Source of the DNA: Enoplolaimus lenunculus
Lineage: Eukaryota > Nematoda > Enoplea > Enoplida > Thoracostomopsidae
DNA length: 64,000 bases
Direction: 5' to 3'
NCBI GenBank assembly: GCA_030248215.1
Contig: JASANG010002320.1
Location: 1 to 64,000 of the forward strand
The translations under genes were made by a program, and so were the position numbers. The stretch's first letter is position 1; the number at the start of each line of letters is the position of its first letter. This document shows positions 1 to 9,344 of the stretch, one piece after another. The notes beneath the pieces are model-generated. The model did no database searches. It was not told the DNA's origin and saw only the letters and a list, made by a program, of their open reading frames with translations.

Positions 1-879
1 GTATAAGTTGTTTTTGTACATGGATATTCGCGGGTTAACCGATCACTCAATTAGCCGAATTACGTAACCCTACGTAGAGTGCCCCCTGACTGGCGCTCAA
101 CTGCTCAGACTTGTACTACTTTAGGATATTCACGGCTTTGTGTAAGTATTCACTAGGTGACATCCAAACTGTGCGTTAAGAGTTAGTCTACGTCTCAATG
201 TAGTCCTAGTTTGTTTTTATCTCACTTTTTCTTGTCTCAGTATTACGCGTGATATTTTGAAATTGCAAGATTTACACAGGCTAGGAATGCAGTTTGAGAC
301 GACGTTTTAGCGTTTACGACCGTTAAACAGGGTAATTAACGACCAACGTACGTAAGGATTTTAAAAGATATATGTAACGTTCGATCGGCTCGGAGACCCT
401 GAAAGGGCGGCCCCCAGTAGGCTTTGAGTTTCACTATAACATTGTTGAGCAATTTATTTTGAGTTTAAATGAGACGGCGTTTCGGGGTTTTGGATTGAAA
501 GAGGGGTCAGTTAAGGGAACAAAATTCGTGAAGGCTTTCTGGCCTGTTGCCGCGACAAATCAGGACTCGAGGGCGCCGGGTGCCAAATTCTGTGAGCGAG
601 TGACTACGCGCAGAGACTCCCCATAGAATATGCTACGGCTTGTCGCTGGCATTCCCCTTATACTTGTTACATTTGGTATTTGCAGTTAAGGGGTTGTGTT
701 TAGTGTTCAGTTTCTACGACCCCGGGGTATCTAGAGGTTGTGAAGACCTGCATTGCGAGGTGTAACACCGACAACCCGACGGGACGGGTAATAACCCTGA
801 CCACGGATCGGAGACGGATAGTTCAGGAATCCCGCCCGACTTAAGTCTGAGATTTTGTGTGTGTGGCATCGTGTGAATC
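1..879. other. Unassigned GC-richer DNA
   Basis: No frame with recognisable protein features was found. Base composition is clearly richer in GC than the right two thirds of the window and resembles the LTR-element region. It may be the end of a larger repeat whose rest lies outside the window. Confidence 0.3.
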
Positions 880-1800
880 CGGAGGTAAGAAAAACTGCCA
901 AAACCAGAATTCTCGGGTAGGCTGGGGAAACCTACACCAATAGTTAGACCTCACTGCGCTGAGCAATAAAAATACCCTGACCTTGGGTCTGCGATCATTC
1001 TTTCGGGAGTTATGGCCCCTCGAACTTTTGAAAATGTGTGTGCAAATTTTACGGATCCTAGGGTGGAAAAATGCAAAAACATGAATTTCGGAATCGGAGG
1101 TCGAGACCCATATCATTCGACGCAGCTCATCGAGCTGAGTAATAAAACCACCCTGACTTGGGGTCTCCGCCCTCTCGTTCAAGAGTTACGGGCTTTCGAA
1201 CTTTCAGCATTTTGCATGTGCCGTTACGGATTCTATGGGCGAAAAATGCAAAAATGCGATTTTCGGAATCTGCTGTTGAAACCCATACCAATCGATAGAG
1301 CCCGCCGAGCTGAGTAAGAAAAATACCCTGACTGGGGGTCGGAAGCCATTCGTTCAAGAGTTAGAGGTATCCATAGTTTCCGAAATTTAGTGTGTAAAAT
1401 TTACGGATCCGAGGCCGAAAAAATGCAAAAATGCAAATTTTGGAATTGAGTGTCGAGATTGGTATCAATCGACGCAGCTTTTGACGCTGAACAAGAAAAA
1501 TACCCTGACTCGGGGTGTGGGACCAATCGTTAAGAAGTTACTAGCACTTGAAGTTTTCGAAATTTTACGTGTGACACGTTTACGGATCCCCGGTCCAAAA
1601 GTGCAAAATCACGTTTTCCGGAATCTAGGGTTGGGACTGGTCCTATCGGGTCCGGCGCATCGCAGTGAGCAATAAAACCACCTTGACCGCTGTTCAGAAA
1701 CCGATACTCGAAAAGTTATGGCTAGCTCAAGGCCCGTAATTTTGGCGGACTCTCTGAATCGATTAAGAGTGTCTAGTGTGTGTGTTCCTTGAGTTAGGTT
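880..1800. repeat. Degenerate tandem array, about 177-bp unit, five copies
   Basis: The landmark ACCCTGAC, preceded by an AATAAAA or AAGAAAAATA stretch, recurs near 973, 1152, 1325, 1502 and 1679, giving a period of 173-179 bp. Each unit also carries a GTTCAAGAGTTA-like stretch and an AAAAATGCAAAAATGC stretch. Short open frames on both strands here are by-products of the repeat. Diverged sequence with the same TTCGACGC landmark occurs near 14.78 kb and 44.55 kb. Confidence 0.75.
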
Positions 1801-2460
1801 GAAGTTATAGTGTAAGCATTTCGGGGATGGCACAGAAATTTGTCTTGAGACTGTCTCGGTACTTTAGCAGGCATTATGAGTGTACGGATTTGTGGTGTTT
1901 ACATATGTACGCCTTGTATCCGTTTGCCTTATCGTTTGTGCTTTCGTGTTTATATTATCGTTTTGTTGGCCAGGTTGGGTAGGAAGCCCTAGCGAATTTT
2001 GAACTTGTGACACTTTAGCACAGTCTACGTACATTAGCTGGTTTGGCAAAAGAAATTCTAGGGCTGTAGGCCCCCGCTAACCGCTAGGGTAGCAGTGGTG
2101 AATTTCAGTTGACCAAAAAACTTAGCCGCGTATAACATAGATTTCGTTCCCTGGTTTCACTGGGTTTTGGACATCTCGTTTGGTTTTTGTGTTTTCTATT
2201 TTTTCGTGCTTTTGATTTTTATACTCTGTTATGTACTGCATCTTGGTGCCTTATCTATTGACAGTGAGATAGGCCCTGTACGCGGGAATGGACAATCTAA
2301 GTGAAAAACCCCGCGCGCGTACCAGTACTCTGAGGGAGTTGTCCAACCCAGTCGGCCCGGCCCACAACGGTAGAGCTTGCTCCCTGCCCCTCGGCCACAC
2401 CGGTTAAATCTAATCGACCCACCCCTCGGCGAGCAGTGTTCAGATTGCGTGTAAACCCTT
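1801..2460. other. Unassigned DNA upstream of the CCAAT promoter
   Basis: No supported gene. Composition changes from mixed (1801-2250) to GC-rich (2250-2460) towards the promoter cluster. No frame resembles a known protein. Confidence 0.3.
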
Positions 2461-2464
2461 ACAG

Positions 2465-2709
2465 CCAATCAGCGACCGCCTAACAAAGTTGTTTATGTTT
2501 TTTCATTGGCTCACGCAGCCTGAGTTTTGTCAGCCAATCACGTGGCTTCGCTGCGTCTGTCCTGTGTGAAATTTCATTGGCTGTTCGCAGCCCCACTATT
2601 TTTAACCAATCGCATAGCTCAGACTGCGCCTGCTTTGCTCAGAATTTCATTGGCTGCGCGCTGAGCGAGAGAGGTATATAAACGCAGTGCACGGCTGCAA
2701 AATTCAGTT
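2465..2709 (+). promoter_or_regulatory. Strong TATA promoter with six alternating CCAAT boxes
   Basis: Six CCAAT/ATTGG boxes lie at 2465, 2505, 2534, 2576, 2606 and 2649 and alternate in orientation, spaced 40, 29, 42, 30 and 43 bp. This is three copies of a roughly 71-bp unit. TATATAAA follows at 2675-2682, and the arthropod-style initiator TCAGTT sits at 2704-2709, placing its A 31 bp from the TATA start, which is the usual Pol II spacing. CCAAT boxes are bound by NF-Y in animals; that binding here is inferred. The promoter could belong to a non-coding RNA gene or to an LTR-type repeat. Confidence 0.75.
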
Positions 2710-3925
2710 ACAGTTTTGATTTTCTTCGGTTTTCAGTCGCGAAGCGCGAGCCGCGACACAGCAAACCGAGTTTTCGGTGCACTGTATGGCGACACGGTGC
2801 ACCCGAAATTCTCGGGGAGCTGACTAAGTCAGGGGGGTACTGCGCGTTGCGCGCAGGGGGTGAGTAAGTACGTAAGAGGGGGCCGCACTAGGATTTTCTC
2901 GGTATCACAAAGGGGGTGTGAGTTGGAATTTTACCTTAAACTTTGCCTGGCGTTGGCGACAACGCAGGTACAAACTTTTCTGCCAATCTCGTGAAGGGGT
3001 ACGTATTATGTGAAACGCATTAGGCGTGTGATCGGAGCAAAAATTTTAGGCCTAAATTTTAGTGAATAGTCACTGGCCGGGACAAAAATCTAGTTAGTAA
3101 TACTCAGAGTATTGAGTGTCAACGGCAGCAGGGAGGCCAAGTCAGCCCGATGCTAAGCATTAGGGAATTGTCAAACAAAAGAGCTAAGGCCCTACCTGTC
3201 GAGTACAAAACTTTTGTATGCCCCGTGAATTCGAACGATTCTAGTCGGGCCCTAGGAACTCAGCTGTAAGGCATACCACCGCCGTTGACTATCAAACTGC
3301 TGAATATGCAGCCGTGAGAGACCTAGGCCTAGGAGTGTACAGGTTACGTAATCCAAAGAAACAGGCGCGGTTTGTCACCCCTATTTACGGATTCGCCTTT
3401 ACTTTGTGGCTGACTAAAGAATACCTTAACTCATTTCACCACTTACAACTCACGTAGTACGCGCGCGTGTCTTCTCAGATAGGTATTTAGGAACCATGCG
3501 TGTGCTCATTCAACAGTGGGCTCCCCCACGCAGCAGCTCCGCCACGCAGGATTATGCATAGCCCTGCCCTTGCTATTTTAACAGATAATGCTCTATGCAG
3601 TGTGGCACCGGAAAATCCATGACATGAGCACACCCAGGGGAAACAACATGTAACTCTCTCCCAAGCAACCTGCTAACGTTAGGCCATGGTCAGATTATCC
3701 CAGCGTACAGGGATCTAGAGGTGTATAAGAGATCTAATCGCAATTTCACTTTCAGTCCGTAATTTCAACTAACTTTCAGCTAATTTTATCGTAACCATCG
3801 TTCTGTGCGCAAAATAACTATAGGCTGTCAAGCTGGAAACTGATTAGTCCCAGTTTCGTTGCATAGAGGTAAATACATGAAATAAAATGTGCAGATTCAA
3901 TAAACCAAAACTTTAGGTTGTGTTC
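2706..3925 (+). other. Putative transcribed region without long reading frame
   Basis: The region lies between the predicted start site and two close poly(A) signals, AATAAA at 3881-3886 and 3899-3904. These are followed by a GT-rich stretch at 3915-3931, as at a normal cleavage site. No plus-strand frame of 60 or more codons was noticed. A GC-rich hairpin (CTGCGCG / CGCGCAG) lies near 2840-2857. Read together this could be a polyadenylated non-coding RNA, or the repeated R region of an old LTR whose partner is outside the window. Confidence 0.4.
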
Positions 3926-4987
3926 CTTGTTGAACCCTTGAGCAGTCGAGAAAATTCCTGGCCTAGAGCCATGGCTGAAATTTTAAGAAATAAAACAGTA
4001 CTGGTGCGAACCAGACTATCCATTTTGGAGCAAAAACCCAGAGGCGCGGATCGATTCGCCCTCTAGTACGATAGACTAATGATCTAGATGTTCAAATTCT
4101 ACAGAATCGCAATGGGTCTCTCAGTGAAATCCATAAACCTTGTCAGGTGACCAAGTGCTCACCAGGATTTAGGCGCAGAAATCATTAGTCCTAATCATGA
4201 AAATCAGCGGCAACCACACCCTTCCGAATTATAACTATGTGTTGGGGGTGCGACTTAGCCACGCACGCGAGTGTTCATGAGAGCTTAGGCGTACGACGAC
4301 GTTGGAATTTTGTGACTCTCAAAACCCGACGTCACGCCTGGGGGACCATCGTCCGCTAGACACGTCGGCTTACTAGGCAGACCCACGACCATGAACACCC
4401 GTGAGGGATACCACTCGGATTCGTCCGCAGAGGTACCCGTTGGTCGCAGCCGTAACAATATATCTGCAATAAATGTTGCATCAAAGAGAGAGACAAATCA
4501 AAAATATGCATAGCAATCACTTTAAGATTCAGGGATGCAACTGGAATTCCGGTTTGATTACGAAACCATTTGTATAGCATACTTTTTAGCACCGTAGAAC
4601 TGCTGGCGCGATAGGAGACACAACTCTCCTCATCATGTGTCCACCCCTGAGGATCCACCGTAGCTTTACTAAAGTGCAGGTAAATTTGGAGCCTGTAAAC
4701 ATGTATTTCCCTATGGCTTTCCAGAAGTTTAAGAGAGGCATTTATTCACCTTTGGATCCTCCTACTGGCGGATCCAAAGGGGGAACAAAGATTTTGTATT
4801 TAAAGATTTAGCAGTAACATGGCCTATGGCTTCTGGTTCGCTTCTCTCACGAATGCTTCCTCTATGTCTCATGGCGGTGGCCCATTTCAGAGTTTCGTAT
4901 ATCCTCCACTGATTCGTTCCAGTAAACCAGCCTTCGCGGCGATGGAAGCGTGAGAAACACCAATTCCTCACGGTTTCCACAATGTTT
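3926..4987. other. Unassigned DNA with a perfect 11-bp hairpin
   Basis: No supported gene. A perfect inverted repeat, CCTTTGGATCC (4749-4759) and GGATCCAAAGG (4770-4780), with a 10-nt loop, lies about 200 bp before the minisatellite. A 100-codon minus-strand frame (4356-4658) shows no recognisable domain and is not called a gene. Confidence 0.3.
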
Positions 4988-5482
4988 TGTCCCTTCCCAA
5001 CTGTCCTCACTGCCCCAACTGTCTTCACTGTACCAACTATCCAGCTGTCCCAACTGTAACGCTCCGCTGTCCAAACTGTCCCCACTGGTCCCGCAGTCCC
5101 AGCTGTCCCATCTGTTTCCACTGTCCCGGTGCCCAACTGCCCCCTATCTTAATTGTACCAACTGCCCTAACTATCCCAACTGTCTCCACTGGCCCAACTG
5201 CCCCAGGTGTTCCCACTGTCGCGCTGTCCAATCAGTCCCCGCTGTCCCGCTGTCCGAACTGTCCTCACTGCCCCGACTGTTCCCACTGTCGCAACTATAT
5301 ACATATCCCAACTGTCCCCCTGTCCAACTGTCCACACAGTCCCAACTGTCCCGCAGTCCCAACTGTCCCAACACTGTCCCAACTGTCCCCACCCCACTGT
5401 AAGAACTGTTCCAACTGTCCGGCTGTCCCAACCATCACAGCTGTCCCCACTGTCCCGATGTCCTAACTGTCCCAGCTGTCCC
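4988..5482. repeat. 9-bp-unit minisatellite (CCAACTGTC), left part
   Basis: The block is built from variants of CCAACTGTC. The unit length is divisible by three and the unit has no stop in any of six frames, so every frame stays open (Asn-Cys-Pro, Gln-Leu-Ser, Pro-Thr-Val on plus; Gly-Gln-Leu, Gly-Thr-Val, Trp-Asp-Ser on minus). About 200 bp near 5250-5480 is repeated almost unchanged near 12207-12480, showing a higher-order unit of roughly 300 bp. The right part continues after the inserted LTR element. Confidence 0.9.
5478..5482. repeat. Target-site flank GTCCC, left
   Basis: GTCCC directly precedes the TG start of the 5' LTR and matches GTCCC at 12146-12150 directly after the CA end of the 3' LTR. 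Five bases is a common target duplication for LTR elements. GTCCC is frequent in this minisatellite, so a chance match is possible. Confidence 0.6.
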
Positions 5483-6690
5483 TGTAGGTGGCTGTGCCAC
5501 ACTTAAACCTATTTCAAACTAAAACTAAAATATAAAATAAAACCCTATATCAAAACCACACCTTAAGGGAGTCCCTGGCTCCACCTAGTCTCTCTTAGAA
5601 CTTAAGTTAGGCTTAGGCGTTGCTACAAGGCGTAGAAATTGGTAAAACTATGCTATGGCGGCTGTGTCCGCAGTGTAACTTACCTGGGGCCCTGCGTGGC
5701 CATTTAGTACTCGTTGATTAATATTGCATTTGGTTTTGGCCTATTTTGTGTCTAAGACATAGGTAGGCTATGTCAGCACCAATATGGTGCTTTGTCATAT
5801 GTGTGTCTCGGGATTATTGTTGTTGTTGTTGAAGGTACCGGATGTGTGGCTCTGGACCTCAACCGCATTGCGGACACCCAATTGTGGGTGTCGGCAAAAA
5901 TGCAAATGAGGTCGAGATGCCGAAATGGGTAGCCAGGACCGGAATCAGTCTTGGTTTTGGAGCTAGTCAAATCGATCGTTTAATTTTCTGTTGGAAGCGT
6001 GCATATTATACCTACAGTTTTCGAGTTTTGCGTTGGCGTATTTGGGTTAAAGGCGGAAGTTCTTAGTAAGTAAGGTTGAATTGAATTTGATTAAGAATAG
6101 TCACGGTGGCATAGGATGTGAAGGAATTACGGCTTTACGGCTTTAATCGGCAGTGCGCAAGGCGCGGAAATTACCCAGTATAGAATACTGGTGTTATGTG
6201 TTAAACAGGAAACTTGGGGTATTACCGGAGAACCTGGGAAAAGTAGTCTAATAAATCTAACGGGGTTAGATTTATTATTCTACAACGGCTGGGCCAAATC
6301 TAACGGGGTTAGATTGGTCGGAAATTTGGTGTAACTCTAACGGGGTTAGAGTACACGGTTTTACGGGGTGTAATTCTAACGGGGTTAGGATTGCACGGAT
6401 TCTGGAAAACAGCAAAAGTATTGGGTACGGTAAAGCCAGTGGCTGGATTAAACCAGATTCAGGCGTCGGCTTTAAGGATTCCGGCTCGGGTTGCCAGTTA
6501 AATTGCATAACCTGTAATTTGCTGGTGTTAATATTAAATATCTGGTGTCATACGGGTTTCGGGTTGGGATTTATAATAAACATTTACCGGCCGCGTTTTA
6601 CTAAATCAGAGCGATAAGCATACATCGAGATAAAGAACATAACAGGCGATACAGGATACCGGCTTAAGTCAAAATCACGAACTTCTCACA
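5483..6690 (+). repeat. 5' LTR
   Basis: This direct repeat of 11014-12145 is 1208 bp long, beginning TGTAGGTGG and ending CTTCTCACA. It carries an inverted repeat GACACCCA/TGGGTGTC around 5873-5892, the four-hairpin array at 6243-6396 and a poly(A) signal AATAAA at about 6577. It is about 76 bp longer than its partner, and one short stretch around 5970-6050 differs much more than the rest. Confidence 0.92.
6243..6396 (+). other. Four-hairpin RNA array with conserved CTAACGGGGTTAG head (5' LTR)
   Basis: Four consecutive inverted repeats share the head CTAAC-GGG-GTTAG: 6243-6261/6265-6283, 6292-6304/6308-6319, 6329-6341/6345-6356 and 6368-6380/6384-6396. The lower stems differ in sequence yet remain paired (AATAAAT/ATTTATT, CC-AAT/ATTGG, GTGTA-CT/AGTACAC, GTGTAATT/GATTGCAC with G-U pairs). 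Hairpins 2 and 3 each have one bulged A at the same level. Compensatory change around a fixed head is the mark of a selected RNA structure. Function is unknown; a repeated binding site for Gag or a host protein, or a packaging or dimerisation signal, would fit. Confidence 0.8.
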
Positions 6691-6708
6691 TGGTGACCAC
6701 GACGGTCT
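6691..6708 (+). promoter_or_regulatory. tRNA primer-binding site
   Basis: TGGTGACCACGACGGTCT begins at the base after the 5' LTR. TGG pairs with the CCA end of a tRNA, as in reverse-transcribing elements. The complementary tRNA end would read GTCGTGGTCACCA, which resembles some tRNA-Arg acceptor ends; that identity is a guess. Confidence 0.7.
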
Positions 6709-6788
6709 CGATGCTGATTTAGTTGGTGGTCGGTGTGAAAGGAAATAGTTGGAAAAAGGAGAAAGGAATTTCTGGGTGTAAAAGGAAA

Positions 6789-7498
6789 AGGCTGTTATTG
6801 GAAACACAGGATCTGAACGATCGTGTTGTGGAAAATAACAGGGAATACAGGCTGAAAAGGAAACTGGGCTGTGAGTATCTACTGCGCGAAAGGGCAACAG
6901 ATACTGACATTACTGGATAGTACAGGCAAAAGGCTGTTATTGGAAACACAGGATCTGAACGATCGTGTTGTGGAAAATAACAGGGAATACAGGCTGAAAA
7001 GGAAACTGGGCTGTGAGTATCTACTGCGCGAAAGGGCAACAGATACTGACATTACTGGATAGTACAGGCAAAAGGCTGTTATTGGAAACACAGGATCTGA
7101 ACGATCGTGTTGTGGAAAATAACAGGGAGTACAGGCTGAAAAGGAAACTGGGCTGTGAGTATCTACTGCGCGAAAGGGCAACAGATACTGACATTACTGG
7201 ATAGTACAGGCAAAAGGCTGTTATTGGAAACACAGGATCTGAACGATCGTGTTGTGGAAAATAACAGGGAGTACAGGCTGAAAAGGAAACTGGGCTGTGA
7301 GTATCTACTGCGCGAAAGGGCAACAGATACTGACATTACTGGATAGTACAGGCTAAAGGCTGTTATTGGAAACACAGGATCTGAACGATCGTGTTGTGGA
7401 AAATAACAAGGAGTACAGGCTGAAAAGGAAACTGGGCTGTGAGTATCTACTGCGCGAAAGGGCAACAGATACTGACATTTCTGGATAATACAGCTATA
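6789..7498 (+). repeat. 142-bp tandem array in the element leader, five copies
   Basis: Units start with AGGCTGTTATTGG at 6789, 6931, 7073, 7215 and 7357, exactly 142 bp apart and nearly identical. Because 142 is not a multiple of three, no single frame crosses the array, so the roughly 63-codon plus frames and 100-codon minus frames here are repeat by-products. Partial units follow at about 7510-7590 and 7670-7745. The array lies in the untranslated leader before the gag-like region. Confidence 0.92.
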
Positions 7499-8564
7499 AC
7501 ACCCCAAAAAAGGCTGAAAAGGAAACTGGGCTGTGAGTATCTACTGCGCGAAAGGGCAACAGATACTGACATTACTGGATAATACAGGCTGTGAATTAGT
7601 TCGACAGTTACACTTGAGGCTGTGCCGCAAGTACGTGGAACTGATTCAGGAGTTAGCGGATTGAAATCAGGCTGAAAAGGAAATCGGGCTGTGAGTATCT
7701 ACTGCGCGAAAGGGCAACAGATACTGACATTACTGGATAGTACAGGCTGTGAATTAGTTCGACAGTTACACTTGAGGCTGTGCCGCAAGTACGTGGAACT
7801 AGTTCAGGAACAGGCGAATTGGAAGTGAAAATTCTCGGGGTGAAGAGACGAAAATTGGAAAAAACGGTCTGAAACTGGTGAAATTGGCATACTTAGGAAC
7901 TATTGTGTTCGTAAGTACCGGGTTAAAATTTGAAACGGAACGGTTACAGGCATCGGCAGTATTGGTCAAAAACATCTGAAAAATTGTCAAAAATTCAGTT
8001 GTTTTTGGACCTGGTGAAGTGAAAAGGTGCGAGAAAGGCAAAAAGGATACGGCATTGGACTCAGGGCATATCAAGGACGGAAGTAAACCCTTAACACTTG
8101 CGCTATAAGGGTTTACGGAAATTTCGGTTGGTGCCGGCACGAGATCTAGGTACTTGTAACAAGTAGCTAGCTAACAAGGAGCAATCTCGGGTGAAAACCG
8201 GAGCTGAAAGTTGGCCTGACGCGAGATAGCGGCTGGCAAACGTGAATAAAAGTTGGAAAGGAGTTCAAGGAACGATTCAGGAATATTTTGCTTGGGGCTA
8301 CGCCACAAGTTTTCAAATCGGGTGCCGTATTCAGCGAGTGAATAAGGCTGTGAAACGAAATCTCGGGAGTAGCTAAGTGAAAAGGTCGAAAAATCGTCGA
8401 AGGTGCTTGGGGCTGAAACATTTAGGAACTGTATAGTTCGTAAATACCCAGAGCACGTTCTTGGAAGAAATTTTGAACCGGGTAAAAAGTTTTGGGCCAA
8501 AAATTACGAAAAATTGGCCGGTCAGAAAAGTGGTGTTTTATATATATAAAACACAATAACACTG
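7499..8564 (+). other. Rest of the retrotransposon leader
   Basis: Two partial 142-bp units alternate with two copies of a unique block (about 7588-7650 and 7746-7808) that contains AGTTCGACAGTTACAC, giving a second repeat of about 158 bp. Beyond 7810 the sequence is single-copy within the window and shows no recognisable domain. Confidence 0.6.
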
Positions 8565-9326
8565 GTGTGGGAAATAGTTTACAGAGATTGGCTGAAAGTG
8601 CGATTTCGGAAAAGGAGAATGCCGTTGTACAGGACCCCAACTACGGCGGTAGAACAGGAAGCGGTAGCAAGGGCTACGGCGCGTGAAAGCAGGGTGACAA
8701 CACGAAGTATGTCACGCGAGCTTCAGGCAGAACCGGGTAAAGAAATCGAGGAGATTTCGTTACCGAGTACAATGTGTCGTCAGGAATCACTTGAATCAGT
8801 ATTCCAGACGAATGGGAATGGCATATCCGGGCAATCGACTATGATTGCGCGAGGAGCACAGGTGACGGAGACAAGGGCGCCGGATCTAACGATGTTAGAC
8901 GGGCAGCATACCGGAATGAGAGCGCAAGAGGATGCAGGCATACGGCAAGGGAGTCATAGACTCGCTTATGCATCGGAGGGAAGCACAGGACATGGCGGTG
9001 TTGTAGATTCAGGCATGTCCTATCCTCGGATGACAGCGGAATATCAGAACGAGAGACAGGATCTGGAGGATTCGGGCGTATGTCGACCAGAACCGAGATG
9101 CGCAATACCGAACCCGGCTATGATGGAAGGAAATAGTTCAGAAACAGGTATGAGATGGACTCAGGCATATAGCGGGACGGAACCGTCACGCAGGATAAAT
9201 ATGATTAGGCCGCATCCACAATTAGAAATGGATGGGCCGTTGGCAAACTGGTCGGTGGAACAACGCATGTCCATGGGACATGGGTTACAGCGACAACAGG
9301 TTTCCACCCAGGTGCAAGGGATTTGA
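8565..9326 (+). CDS. Gag-like coding part, upstream section
   Basis: This open frame lies inside the LTR element; its first ATG is at 8619. The predicted polypeptide is hydrophilic, rich in Arg, Glu, Gly, Met and Ser, with no zinc knuckle, protease or polymerase motif. Its position after the leader and the absence of any other long frame make it the likely start of a gag-like region, together with 9345-10577. The family cannot be named from the sequence. Confidence 0.5.
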   Translation: MWEIVYRDWLKVRFRKRRMPLYRTPTTAVEQEAVARATARESRVTTRSMSRELQAEPGKEIEEISLPSTMCRQESLESVFQTNGNGISGQSTMIARGAQVTETRAPDLTMLDGQHTGMRAQEDAGIRQGSHRLAYASEGSTGHGGVVDSGMSYPRMTAEYQNERQDLEDSGVCRPEPRCAIPNPAMMEGNSSETGMRWTQAYSGTEPSRRINMIRPHPQLEMDGPLANWSVEQRMSMGHGLQRQQVSTQVQGI

Positions 9327-9344
9327 GCACGGAGCCAGGATAGT

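Noticed and set aside
91-106. TGGCGCTCAACTG resembles a tRNA-Lys primer-binding site
   Set aside because: No LTR end or partner repeat was found next to it, so one short match is not enough.
4762-5506. Many overlapping frames on both strands with repeated NCP, QLS, WDS or GTV motifs
   Set aside because: They follow from the stop-free 9-bp minisatellite unit; no promoter, start or conserved domain supports a gene.
6789-7498. Possible CRISPR array
   Set aside because: Units are contiguous 142-bp copies without unique spacers, in a eukaryotic LTR element.
6664-7507. Repeated frames of about 63 codons (plus) and 100 codons (minus)
   Set aside because: They repeat with the 142-bp array of the LTR element leader, and no frame crosses units on the plus strand.
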